A stretch of DNA of 33,754 bases, from positions 1 to 33,754 of the forward strand of contig CAIZFH010000260.1 of NCBI GenBank assembly GCA_903932155.1. The letters run 5' to 3'. A program made the position numbers and the translations under genes. Below are positions 1-7,606 of this stretch, in pieces; position 1 is the stretch's first letter, and each line of letters opens with the position of its first letter. The notes under the pieces were generated by a model that saw only the letters and a program-made list of their open reading frames with translations, was not told the DNA's origin and did not search any database. The DNA comes from an uncultured Granulicella sp. Lineage in GTDB: Bacteria > Acidobacteriota > Terriglobia > Terriglobales > Acidobacteriaceae.

Positions 1-732
1 AACTGGATGGCCGAGTGGGAGCGCACCAACGACACCATGTGGCGCGACAAGATTCTCGCCGGCGTCGACTCGATCCTGGCCATGCCGTTTGGGCTGGAGA
101 CAGGCAAGCCTGAGGCGAATTCGAAGGCGCTGGCGGCTACCGTCGAGTTCGACAATGCAACCGGTAAACTGACCGCAATCCCCAATCCGCAGACGCACGC
201 CCTTGTGCCCGCCAATTACAATCTGGCGACCATCCAGGGCGGCGGCGAGGTCATGTTCGAGCTGGTGCCGCTGCTCGGCCGCAAGGACTTCGAAGCTTCC
301 TGGTTGCAGTTGTGCCGCCTCGGCATTGCGCCGCCCGACGTATGGGAAAAGGACCGGACCACGCACACCGAGGGCGCTGACGCCCAGTTCGTGCCGTCTG
401 GACAAAGCGGTCCGCGATTGGCAGCATACGCCTATGCAAAGACTAAGAATGTAGCCTACGCGAAGAAAGCCATTACCATGATGCTCTCCCAGGGTGCGGG
501 CATCGCCACTCCGCAAAGGGTTGCAGGACCGGATTCGCTCCATCCGGTTGAGGAAGATCCGCGCATGTCTACCAATGAAGCCGCGCAGAGCAGTCTCTCC
601 ACCATCGAGGTCCTCGAACTCTGCAAAGACCAGCTCCCCACCGAGGCAGCCGTCCGTCCCGTTCGCCAATTCCGCGGTCAACCCGCTCCCACTCCCGCAG
701 CTCCAACGCGGCCAGCCATCCCACAGAACTGA
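1..732 (+). CDS. C-terminal part of exo-rhamnogalacturonan lyase family protein (partial)
   Basis: The reading frame is open to the first base of the window, so this is the 3' end of a longer gene; the first ATG at 7 is internal. The visible ~243 residues contain conserved-looking stretches WRDKILAGVDSI, NLATIQGGGEVMFEL and LAAYAYAKTKN, which I recognise from the C-terminal part of PcRGLX-type exo-rhamnogalacturonan lyase family proteins, large secreted helical-barrel enzymes of pectin breakdown common in Acidobacteria. No catalytic region is visible. A Pro/Ala-rich tail (last ~25 residues) ends the protein. The gene lies outside the island and was originally the neighbour of tRNA-Ser. The family call rests on recalled motifs only; another six-hairpin-like carbohydrate enzyme is the alternative. 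Confidence 0.65.
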   Translation, partial: NWMAEWERTNDTMWRDKILAGVDSILAMPFGLETGKPEANSKALAATVEFDNATGKLTAIPNPQTHALVPANYNLATIQGGGEVMFELVPLLGRKDFEASWLQLCRLGIAPPDVWEKDRTTHTEGADAQFVPSGQSGPRLAAYAYAKTKNVAYAKKAITMMLSQGAGIATPQRVAGPDSLHPVEEDPRMSTNEAAQSSLSTIEVLELCKDQLPTEAAVRPVRQFRGQPAPTPAAPTRPAIPQN

Positions 733-1122
733 GCTAACGGGAGTAAGCCATGGCACCCGATTAGTAACAATAAACGACGCAGTGTCCGATTATCCTGCCC
801 CCCGCCCCGGTCATGAGTACCGTAAGCCGGTCGACTTGCGGTACCCACCTCAGCGATCATAGCTATCGAAGCTAAGTCCTTAATTGAGAACGATCTATCC
901 ACCGGCTACATGCAGGTCCAGTTGAACGCTTTCATGGCCGCATCTTGCGTCCCTCGGCTTTGGATATAACAGGACTTCGAGGATCCAATCAGAGAAACGG
1001 CCATATTTCTAGCTTGATTCTGTTGACCGGAGAAATTCTCTGGTGGAAGAAACACGCAGAAAAGGCCCTAAACACGGGGCTAATCTCGATCTAAGTTATT
1101 CATAAAAAATAACTTAAACTAC
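733..1122. other. Backbone spacer left of the island, no gene seen
   Basis: About 390 bases without a convincing ORF. It holds an imperfect hairpin at 817-844 (gtaccgtaag / cttgcggtac, one T-G pair, 8-nt loop, no T-run) that may end transcription of the upstream lyase gene. At 1092-1116 there is an AT-rich 9-bp inverted repeat (taagttatt / aataactta) just left of the island. Before integration it would have lain directly downstream of the leftward-reading tRNA-Ser and could have acted as its 3' hairpin. Confidence 0.4.
1092..1116. repeat. AT-rich inverted repeat beside attL
   Basis: Perfect 9-bp arms taagttatt and aataactta around a 7-nt centre. In the pre-integration chromosome it lies immediately 3' of the tRNA-Ser gene on the minus strand, so it is a candidate old tRNA terminator or processing hairpin. 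The shorter motif aataactta recurs at 15628-15636 next to the right junction, on the island side. Confidence 0.4.
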
Positions 1123-1140
1123 ATGGCGGAGAGTGGGGGA
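1123..1140. repeat. Left attachment core (duplicated tRNA-Ser 3' end)
   Basis: The 18 bases atggcggagagtggggga are identical to 15645-15662, the 3' end of the tRNA-Ser gene including its encoded CCA. Only this fragment of the tRNA is present here, as expected for the far end of an element integrated into a tRNA 3' end by a tyrosine recombinase. Together with the next bases it forms a small palindrome (gagagt, ggggg, actctc at 1129-1145). Confidence 0.9.
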
Positions 1141-1200
1141 CTCTCTGTAGTATCGTTGTAAGTACATGTAAATAAAATAGTTGCTCGTCAACAGGTGAGT

Positions 1201-1221
1201 TTTGTAAGGTGTTTGTAAGGT
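1201..1221 (+). repeat. Left arm-type integrase sites (two TTTGTAAGGT copies)
   Basis: TTTGTAAGGT occurs at 1201-1210 and again at 1212-1221, an 11-bp period (about one helical turn), between the att core and the integrase start. The same 10-mer occurs four times at the right end of the island. Position, spacing and presence at both ends match arm-type binding sites for the N-terminal domain of a tyrosine integrase. They may also let the integrase regulate its own promoter. Confidence 0.75.
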
Positions 1222-1256
1222 AAATGGTCAGATTCTTGCCTGTATGAGGCCCCACG

Positions 1257-2451
1257 ATGGCGAATCGGAATGTCACTCTTGTCCGGCTGTGCAAGACGGA
1301 GAAGGGGTGGAGGCGGTACCCCGCAGTCATCGGCAAGAACGGCAGGGTTAAGCCCGGCTTCGTGCGGGTTGGCGCCAAAGAAAAGGAGTTTAAAGAGGGC
1401 AGGTATCAGCTGCGGAGCTACGAAGGCTCTCGTATGGTCTATGCCGAAGCCGGCGAGCATGCTGGAGACGCCTCGGCAGCGCGGGACAAGGCAATCAATC
1501 TTCTGGCAGCGAAGGACTCAGCAACGGTCGCGGGAGTGAAGATCGAAGAGACCCCGGGACGGCGGAACCTCCGGCGCGAATTGACCCGTTTCGTGACCGC
1601 AACCCAGGACAGAGGGTCCATGGTTGCGTCAAAGATCTATCGAACCTCCGGCGACGAGTTCCTATTGGTTGCTGGTAAGACTTTCGCAGAGGACCTAACC
1701 CCGGACGATCTCTCTCACCATCTGCGCGCGCTGCGCAAGAGGGGGCTCGGGGACAGAACGATAGCTAACCGGCATCGAGGCGTATTGGCGTTCCTTCGAT
1801 ATCTCAAGCTGGACACGAAGGCCCTGGCACCGTATATGCCCCGATTGATACGAGCAGCGCCTGCCAGAGGTCTACGGAGAGGAGGAACTGCGCGCATTCT
1901 TCGAATCACTGAGCGGCGATCCTCTCAAGGTTGTTTACGAAATCTTGCTTATGACCGGACTGCGTGAGCAGGAGGCCGTTTATCTCGCATGGACCAGTGT
2001 CGATCTCGATCGGGGAATCCTGCGGGTTCGATCGAATCCGGACTATGCATTCAAAGTGAAGGATAAGGAACAGCGAGACCTGCCAATCCCTGAGGATCTC
2101 CTCAACGAGCTAAGGGAATACCGTGCTGTTCATAAGAAGCGAAAACTGGTAACGGGCACTGCGTCGGATTCGCCGAATAGGAAGCTCTTGCTATCGCTCA
2201 AGCGACGCGTGCGACAGGCCGGTCTCAACTGCGGCGCCTGCGAAGCCTGCCTTGAGCGGAAAGAATGCGAGCGTTGGTTCCTGCACAAGTTTCGTGCAAC
2301 ATTCATCACGAAGCTCTTGCAGTCCGGCATGGACCTGCGAACCGTAATGAAGCTGTCGGGCCATTCGGACCTTGAGAGCGTGATGCGATATCTCAGCCCG
2401 GCGGCGGATGAGGCAATTAAGAAACACGTCTCCAATGTGAAGTGGATCTAA
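1257..2451 (+). pseudogene. int: Tyrosine recombinase (island integrase), split by a frameshift
   Basis: Two overlapping frames together make one integrase of about 395 residues. The N-terminal part (1257-~1845) carries an arm-binding-like start and a core-binding/SAM-like domain ending RYLKLDTKALAPYMPR. The C-terminal catalytic part is open from 1849 in another frame: YEQRLPEVYGEEELRAFF, then TGLREQEA with the first catalytic Arg (1963-1965), LHKFRATF with His and Arg (2284-2295), SGHSD with His (2362-2364) and the nucleophile Tyr in MRYL (2389-2391). A Cys cluster (CGACEACLERKEC) precedes the HKFR box, a feature of this subfamily. The frames meet near cgattgatac (1842-1851), where a small insertion would explain the shift. 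No slippery heptamer is obvious, so I call it broken rather than programmed; a sequencing error is possible. Confidence 0.85.
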
Positions 2452-2457
2452 AGCAAA

Positions 2458-2484
2458 TGGGCCAGGAGAAGTTCTCCTGGCCCA
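2458..2484. terminator. Palindrome between convergent int and excisionase genes
   Basis: Perfect 13-bp arms tgggccaggagaa and ttctcctggccca around one base, lying 7 bases after the integrase stop and 6 bases before the 3' end of the opposite-strand excisionase gene. It can fold on both strands as a strong hairpin, so a bidirectional terminator is the simplest reading. There is no T-run on either side, so a protein-binding palindrome remains possible. Confidence 0.6.
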
Positions 2485-2489
2485 TCCTG

Positions 2490-2837
2490 CTACATCACCA
2501 TCCTCGCTTCGAGCCAGTCCGCTGTTACTTGCGGATCAAAGCGAATCATTGAACCGATCCGAATGGCCGGCAGCCGGCGCTGCTTCACCAATGCGTAGAC
2601 ACACTTCTTGCTGCACTCCATGAGCAGAGCCAGTTGCTCTGCTGTCAGCAGCCTGCGCATCTGCCGGATATATGCCGCCAGATTGCCCCATTGAGTTTCT
2701 GGGTCGCTTGGCATGTCCTGCTTCATGAGGCGAAGGCGGGGCATAGCCGGAGTTTTGTTGGAGTTGTACGAGGAGGGGAGGGAACGAGAGCCCTTCTCAA
2801 CGGAAAACGAGCGAGGTAGAGACTTAACTGCAATCAC
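2490..2837 (-). CDS. Excisionase-like helix-turn-helix DNA-binding protein
   Basis: A 115-residue protein whose C-terminal half (about residues 60-113) is an HTH_17/MerR-like excisionase fold: LLTAEQLALLMECSKKCVYA, then the wing LPAIRIGSMIRF and the closing helix around ADWLEAR. Such proteins bend DNA to drive excision or regulate the integrase, and it lies convergent with the integrase, end to end. The N-terminal 30-40 residues look unstructured; the longest frame starts at a GTG (2837), and starts at the ATGs at 2744, 2726 or 2714 are equally plausible. A short inverted repeat (atacc / ggtat, 2842-2856) lies just upstream of the GTG and may be an operator. Confidence 0.75.
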   Translation of the reverse strand: MIAVKSLPRSFSVEKGSRSLPSSYNSNKTPAMPRLRLMKQDMPSDPETQWGNLAAYIRQMRRLLTAEQLALLMECSKKCVYALVKQRRLPAIRIGSMIRFDPQVTADWLEARMVM

Positions 2838-3093
2838 AGAAATACCTTTATGGTATGTAAGTGAAAGCAGCGGTTCGCGGTCGCTCTTTCCGGTGTTTCT
2901 CGGCCCCTATAAGGTTTGCCGAGCAATTCGCAGAGGGTTTCGGTCGAGTCTCCCCGACCAAAATAGTTTTCGCTGCACGAACGCAGAGGGCGACTCTCGA
3001 AACCTTCGCCAATACCATTGTACTCCGCCACGCTGTGAATCGTGAACATTTGAACGCGGCTAGTTGAGGCAGACGACCTCCGCAGATTCAAAA

Positions 3094-3540
3094 CTACGGG
3101 GTCAAAGCGGCATGATTTGCTGCAACCCACTTCTCTACGAGTGCAAGAAACTCACCAGCCTTACGAACCAATTCAGCAGCTTCCGTCTCCGTCGCTACGG
3201 AAGAGTTGTCGTAGTCGATGGCATTGCGTTTGCGACGGCACGCATCAAAATAGTCCGTCAGCAATACAGCTTCAGGTCCAATCGCCAGATGCACAGCCTC
3301 GAACGTGACGGCGTGGTGTCCAGCTCGCGCGGTCACTCGATATCCAGAACAAGCAATGGCGATCTTCCCGGCTTGGAGAGCAGCGTTATATGCCGTGGCG
3401 AACTGTCGGTCAGCCGAGAGTCCGGGTAGAGAGGCATCGGCCATGTCACGTGCGATCAGGGCGCGCACTTTATCGATTTCTTGTTTGCTGGTCCGATGAG
3501 TAGTTACTTCACCGCTCGCCAATAATTTCTTCCAACTCAT
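3094..3540 (-). CDS. HEPN-domain protein, partner of the MNT protein (toxin-antitoxin-like)
   Basis: A 148-residue all-helical protein with the features of the small HEPN family: helices around IDKVRALIARDMADA, DRQFATAYNAALQAGKIAI, FEAVHLAI, and the core motif CRRKRNAIDYD (residues 101-111). HEPN proteins paired with minimal nucleotidyltransferases act as RNase toxins silenced by the MNT partner. Here the start lies inside the 3' end of the MNT gene (32-base overlap), so the two are co-transcribed and probably translationally coupled. The canonical R-x4-6-H RNase motif is not seen: an RN-x-x-D-Y form takes its place, so ribonuclease activity is uncertain. Confidence 0.78.
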   Translation of the reverse strand: MSWKKLLASGEVTTHRTSKQEIDKVRALIARDMADASLPGLSADRQFATAYNAALQAGKIAIACSGYRVTARAGHHAVTFEAVHLAIGPEAVLLTDYFDACRRKRNAIDYDNSSVATETEAAELVRKAGEFLALVEKWVAANHAALTP

Positions 3541-4114
3541 GCTCGTTTCCCTTCACAAACTGTTTTGCTCCGCCGAGCACCGTACTCAAGAAGTGGTCAT
3601 GTACCCGGGCCTTGCGTCCAAACTCTTCTGTCGAGTAGACGGTCGGGTTTACTGGCCGCCCCAGTATTGCTTCCACGCGTTTGAGGGTCGGGACGATCTC
3701 AGATAGTCCAACCGCCCCAATAATCATGAGATCAATGTCGCTCTCCGACACTTCCTCTGAGCGAGCCATGGATCCATACAGAAAGGCTACTTTGATCTGT
3801 TCTCCCAAGCCTTCCAGCGCTTTCTGCAAGACCGGCACCAACCCCGCTGTCTTGACAAATAGGTTCTTGAGATCTGTGAAGACGGGAGAGAGGGCATTGG
3901 GCTTCAAGTAAACGCGCCGACCATCCCGCGATTGCTCGAGAATGCCGGCTTTGCTCAGTGCGTCCACCTCGCGCTGGAGACTAGATGGCTGGGTATGGAG
4001 AAACGTCGATAGCTCGGAGAGATACCAGCTTTTCTCTGGCTGCGTCAGGGTCGCTGCAAGAATCTTCCCTCGGATTTCGGGGAAGAGAGCATCGATGATT
4101 GGAGACCTACGCAT
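3509..4114 (-). CDS. Winged-helix fused minimal nucleotidyltransferase (MNT antitoxin-like)
   Basis: 201 residues. Residues ~15-75 form an ArsR/MarR-like winged helix (SWYLSELSTFLHTQPSSLQR, GILEQSRDGRRVYLKPN). Residues ~108-180 are a polymerase-beta-like nucleotidyltransferase with the exact GSx10DxD signature: G114-S115, then D126 and D128 in ESDIDLMIIG. In the MntA-HepT type of module the MNT protein inactivates the HEPN partner by nucleotide transfer, and the HTH can repress the operon. The gene is first in a two-gene operon and overlaps the HEPN start by 32 bases. A promoter and operator half-sites lie directly in front, and the start is nearly at the predicted transcription start. Confidence 0.85.
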   Translation of the reverse strand: MRRSPIIDALFPEIRGKILAATLTQPEKSWYLSELSTFLHTQPSSLQREVDALSKAGILEQSRDGRRVYLKPNALSPVFTDLKNLFVKTAGLVPVLQKALEGLGEQIKVAFLYGSMARSEEVSESDIDLMIIGAVGLSEIVPTLKRVEAILGRPVNPTVYSTEEFGRKARVHDHFLSTVLGGAKQFVKGNEHELEEIIGER

Positions 4115-4117
4115 AAT

Positions 4118-4152
4118 GCGTAAATTATTACGCGTTTTGCGTAAGATGTCAA
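4118..4152 (-). promoter_or_regulatory. Promoter and operator of the MNT-HEPN operon
   Basis: On the minus strand TTGACA (4152-4147), a 17-base spacer and AATAAT (4129-4124) make a near-consensus sigma70-type promoter. Three half-sites of gcgtaa overlap it: 4118-4123, the inverted copy 4128-4133 and a third at 4139-4144. The first two form a palindrome with a 4-base centre sitting on the -10 box. This is what autorepression by the winged-helix domain of the first gene would need. The expected start point (about 4117) is only about three bases before the ATG, so the message should be leaderless or nearly so. Confidence 0.7.
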
Positions 4153-4250
4153 ACGGAAGCTACCGTCCCAGACCATATACAGATACCGAGAGAATTCCCG
4201 TTTGGCTGGTAGAGTTTTCTAGGGGTAGGTCACCCGACCACTACGGCGTC

Positions 4251-4275
4251 AAGATTATAACTCCATTATAATCTT
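4251..4275. repeat. Perfect 10-bp inverted repeat
   Basis: aagattataa and ttataatctt around ctcca. Both strands contain a TATAA-like core, so it could be an operator or a pair of weak -10 boxes. It has no GC-rich stem or T-run, so it is not a typical terminator. Confidence 0.55.
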
Positions 4276-4336
4276 GGAATTGCTGAGAAACTAAGGGAAT
4301 GAAAGGGCACATAAAGGAACGATTGGATCCCTTATT

Positions 4337-4360
4337 GTGCCCTCGTTTGTGCCCTCGTTT
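4337..4360. repeat. Tandem 12-bp repeat
   Basis: gtgccctcgttt occurs twice head to tail with no gap. The period of 12 and the nearby inverted partner (gggcacataa) resemble arm-type sites of another integrase, but no second integrase gene is present. Confidence 0.5.
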
Positions 4361-4670
4361 AGGGAAAGACGGTGGGTAACCTGAAACCCTAACCAAGCTC
4401 AGGCGGGCTGGCACCTGTCCTGAAAAGAGGAACTAGAAAGCTTCCTAAAAGAGAGCGTTCAGCCGTATTGCATTTCAGTGAGTAGCACCGAGTCCACACG
4501 CGGGGACGATGACGGGGCAACGGCCTAACGGCGTTCCCGTTTCACCTTGCCCAAGGCGGCGACTCTCTTGTTGAGAATCTCCCAAATTGTCGCAGTTCTG
4601 CACAGGAAAAATATGATAATCAGCTATTTGATGGTTGATTATCCTCCACTTGTTGGAGAATAATACAAGC

Positions 4671-5912
4671 ATGATTCGTCGCAATCTCACCGATAGGCTT
4701 CTTGAGGCGCTGGAAGACACGCCCGCCGTTCTGGTCAACGGCGCTCGTCAGACCGGGAAAAGCACCTTGGCGCAATCGGTTGACGAGAAGGGGCCGAGCC
4801 GTCAATATCTCACCTTCGACGATCCGGGCATTCTGGCAGCAGCCAAGGGCGACCCCAATGGCTTCGTCGCTGGTCTGAATACCCCGGTCACGTTGGACGA
4901 AGTGCAGCATGTCCCCGAAATCTTTCCCGTGATCAAAGCTGCCATCGATCGCAAGCGGCAGCCTGGTCAATTTCTGCTTACAGGATCGGCGAACGTACTG
5001 CTCTTGCCTAAGCTGTCTGAATCCTTGGCGGGACGCATGGAGATACTGACCCTGTGGCCGTTTTCTCAGGGAGAGATGCACGGCGTAAGAGAGAGCTTTG
5101 TGGACACACTGTTCTCCCGAAAGACCGTCGGCTGGTCAGGAAACACCGCCGCGTTGCGCCGGGAAGATCTGTTGGCGACCGCTCTGGCGGGCGGCTATCC
5201 TCTGGCCATCGCTCGCATGAGCCCTTCGCGTCGCGACGCTTGGTTTCAGTCTTACGTCATGACGATCCTTCAGCGGGATATACGCGATCTAGCGAACCTC
5301 GCCGACGTAATGGCAGTTCCGCGTCTACTCTCCGTCGTCGCAGCGCGTGCAGGCGGGCTGTTGAACGTTGCCGATCTATCGCGTACGGTAGCCCTACCGC
5401 AGACGACGTTGAAGCGCTACTTTGCCTTGCTGGAAGCGACCTTCCTTGTACAACTATTGCGCCCGTGGGCAAAAAATATAGGCAAGCGGGTTATTCAGAC
5501 GCCCAAGGTTTATGTGAATGACTCCGGCCTGCTGGCCTACTTGCAGGGGGTGACGATGGACCGCCTGAAGACAGAAGCAAGTCTGGCAGGCGCGCTACTG
5601 GAAAACTTCGCTGTGATGGAGCTGCGGAAGCAGGCCACCTGGAGCGCGACCCAGCCGGAGTTGTTCTTCTGGCGCACGGCCTCCGGCCAGGAGGTGGACA
5701 TCGTATTGGAGGATCGCGCCGGTAGAGTGGTAGGAGTGGAGATCAAGGCCTCCGCGACCCTGGGCAGTGGCGATGTGCGCGGGTTGCAGGCTTTGGCAGA
5801 GGCCGCTGGCAAAAACTGGGTGCGCGGCGTGGTGCTGTACGCAGGGACGGAAGTGATTCCCTTTGCCAGCAACCTCCACGGCGTTCCATTTGGGCGGCTC
5901 TGGGCTGAGTAA
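4671..5912 (+). CDS. AAA_14 / DUF4143 family ATPase
   Basis: 413 residues from the ATG at 4671, which follows ttggagaataatacaagc with a GGAGA about 12 bases upstream; an in-frame TTG at 4635 is less likely. The N-terminal AAA_14 domain has Walker A NGARQTGKST (about residues 23-32) and Walker B-like PVTLDEVQHVPE, then LLTGSANVLLL. The C-terminal DUF4143 domain has a nuclease-like fold with FFWRTASGQEVDIVLE and GVEIKASATLGSGDV, the E-V-D and E-I-K spacing of PD-(D/E)XK-like enzymes. These proteins are widespread, often on mobile elements, and their role is poorly known; defence or toxin functions are often suspected. An inverted repeat at 4615-4643 lies where its promoter should be. Confidence 0.9.
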   Translation: MIRRNLTDRLLEALEDTPAVLVNGARQTGKSTLAQSVDEKGPSRQYLTFDDPGILAAAKGDPNGFVAGLNTPVTLDEVQHVPEIFPVIKAAIDRKRQPGQFLLTGSANVLLLPKLSESLAGRMEILTLWPFSQGEMHGVRESFVDTLFSRKTVGWSGNTAALRREDLLATALAGGYPLAIARMSPSRRDAWFQSYVMTILQRDIRDLANLADVMAVPRLLSVVAARAGGLLNVADLSRTVALPQTTLKRYFALLEATFLVQLLRPWAKNIGKRVIQTPKVYVNDSGLLAYLQGVTMDRLKTEASLAGALLENFAVMELRKQATWSATQPELFFWRTASGQEVDIVLEDRAGRVVGVEIKASATLGSGDVRGLQALAEAAGKNWVRGVVLYAGTEVIPFASNLHGVPFGRLWAE

Positions 5913-5926
5913 GACATCGGTTTTAT

Positions 5927-6034
5927 AGCGGTTCCCATAATGGTGTATGCCATCGTCGAACGACAAAAGCAGATTCCTCCGTTGGCGCTACGGAATGAGA
6001 AACGATGCTGGTCTACACCAATTCGGGAACCGCT
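5927..6034. repeat. MITE-like palindromic element, 108 bp
   Basis: Terminal inverted repeats agcggttccc (5927-5936) and gggaaccgct (6025-6034) are perfect over 10 bp. Pairing continues inwards through tggtgta (5941-5947) with tacacca (6014-6020) and through a catcgt/acgatg pair. The tip contains agattcctccg and cggaatga, which I recognise as a motif repeated in acidobacterial genomes. There is no ORF, so it is a non-autonomous element or an extended REP palindrome. It lies 15 bases after the ATPase gene and could fold into a long RNA hairpin that ends its transcript. Confidence 0.75.
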
Positions 6035-6180
6035 CTAAGTCTATCCACCGAGGGTGCCAATATCTGCCATTCGATCACTTGCCGAGGCTGTAACTCTCTA
6101 CGGAGAACTAATCACCTGTAGCGGCCGCTCGCGGTGCAGCGTGAGTTTTCGGCAGTCCTGCGTAATTGAAAAAGTCCGGT

Positions 6181-6631
6181 CTATCTTAACGACCTGACTC
6201 CACTCGCGGATTGGGTCCGCAACCACTTCTTCTTGGGCGGAGCGGCGAGGATACGGCGGACGGAAGTGCGACCGATGTTGAGTCGGCGGGCGATTTCGGA
6301 TTTGCTGAGGCCGGAGCGGCGTAATTTCCTGACCTGGTCGGCATGGAGTCCTGCGGTTAGGGGCCGGCCCAACCGCTTGCCGTTCAGCCGGGCATGAGCG
6401 AGTCCAGCCCGTACGCGTTCCCCCAGGATCTCGCGTTCGAAGGCGGCGAAGACGGCCAGCAGCCCAGCCATTGCACGGCCGGCGGGTGTGGTCAGGTCCA
6501 GCGCCTCGGTCAGCGAGACGAAGCCGACGCCGAGATGTTCCAGTTCCTGTAGCGTCGTGAGCAAGTCGGTAACAGATCTTCCCCATCGGTCCAGCCGCCA
6601 CACCACGACAACGTCGATTTCCCTGCGCCAG
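6181..6631 (-). pseudogene. Serine recombinase (resolvase/invertase), N-terminus missing
   Basis: About 150 residues of a small serine recombinase. The second half of the catalytic domain is present (IDVVVVWRLDRWGRSV, FVSLTEALDLTTPAGRAM, FEREILGERVRAGLAHARLNGKRLGRP), followed by the C-terminal helix-turn-helix (LRRSGLSKSEIARRLNIGRTSVRRIL). The first ~55 residues with the nucleophilic Ser and YxRVS motif are absent. Homology stops abruptly at about 6631, where a glycosyltransferase fragment of opposite polarity begins. It cannot be catalytically active. The intact HTH could still bind DNA if expressed, but no start site is clear. Confidence 0.85.
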
Positions 6632-7606
6632 GCGGACATCTTCGCCTATGCTCCGTTTCCTGAAAAGGGCAGCCACGACATCTGCGTTCTGGAAGCCATG
6701 GCCAGCGGAGTGCCCCCGGTGCTGACAGATGTGGATTCAGTGCACCAATCCGTCTGCCATATGCACGATGGCATGCTTGTCCCGTTTGGGGACGTGCAGG
6801 GTTTCGCTGCCGCCGTGGAACGGCTGATTGAGGATCCCGTGCTTCGTTCGTCTCTGGCGCGGAACGCCCGCACAACTGCGGATCAGCGATTCGGTCTGGA
6901 CCGCCTGGCATCCGATTATCTTTGTGCGTATCACGATACTCTCCAAGCTCAACCACCGGCGCCCGCGGATGTCATTCGACGCAACGTGCGCGCGTTCGTG
7001 GCAGAACGAATGCGCGTTGCCAGCTTCGAGAGAAACCTAGTTTTTCTTCACGATACCCTGGCGGCAACTGCAATCGCCGAGCGCTACTGGGTCATTGGAG
7101 GCCTGCTCATCGGCTGGGCAAGGGAAGGCCGTGTGTTGGCGCACGACTGCCAGGATGGCGATTTTGGTCTCTTACAGCAGGACCAGGAGATATTTCTCAA
7201 CGCTATTCCCGCTCTCGTCGCCGCTGGGTTCCGGCCGTTCGCGCGCTATATCGACAATCGCGGCATTACGGTGGAGTATTCGTTCACCAAAGACGGTGCT
7301 CGATTCGATTTCTTCCTGCACGAGACGGTCGGCGATCAGATACGATGCACCTTCTTCGGCGTTTCACCGGGACCCATGGACCAGCGACCGATCGAAATGA
7401 TTAGTCAGGTTCCGCTTTATGGGCTCGCGCCGATGGATTTTCTCGGCCGCGTGTGGCGCAAGCCGGAGGACCACGAAGGCTTCCTGACCGCTGAGTACGG
7501 AGACTGGTGGTTGCGAAGGCCTGCCTTTGACCATTGCACCGACGACCGAAGCGTCATCCAGATAAATTGGTGGGAGAACGCCGTATGCACTGAGTTCACG
7601 GCTTGA
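6632..7606 (+). pseudogene. Glycosyltransferase GT4 - LicD-like fusion, N-terminus missing
   Basis: From ADIFAYAPFPEKG onward this is the C-terminal Rossmann half of a GT-B glycosyltransferase (VLEAMASGVPPVLTD, DGMLVPFGD, AAAVERLIEDP). A LicD/fukutin-like nucleotidyltransferase domain follows (YWVIGGLLIGWAREGRVLAH, then DCQDGDFGLL as the metal-binding Asp cluster, and AEYGDWWLRR near the end). Such fusions decorate surface polysaccharides. The frame can be read upstream to 6488, but that portion is antisense to the recombinase and not glycosyltransferase sequence. The whole N-terminal half is therefore missing. Nothing suggests a working promoter or start, so I call a truncated gene carried on the island. 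Confidence 0.8.

Larger units (their letters stand above)
4153..4670. other. Gene-free spacer with inverted and tandem repeats
   Basis: About 520 bases between two divergent genes without a convincing ORF. It contains a perfect 10-bp inverted repeat (4251-4275), a tandem duplication of gtgccctcgttt (4337-4360) preceded by an imperfect inverted partner gggcacataa near 4308, and an 8-bp inverted repeat gataatca / tgattatc (4615-4643) in front of the ATPase gene. The repeats suggest regulatory sites or the scar of an older insertion. Confidence 0.45.

Noticed and set aside
1842-1851. Programmed ribosomal frameshift in the integrase
   Set aside because: No slippery heptamer or obvious downstream structure; a plain mutation (or sequencing error) explains it better.
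2857-3093. Short open frames between the excisionase and HEPN genes
   Set aside because: They lack start signals, family motifs and consistent composition; treated as spacer.
6488-6631. N-terminal part of the open frame that runs into the glycosyltransferase fragment
   Set aside because: It is antisense to the conserved serine recombinase and has no glycosyltransferase character; the frame is open by chance.
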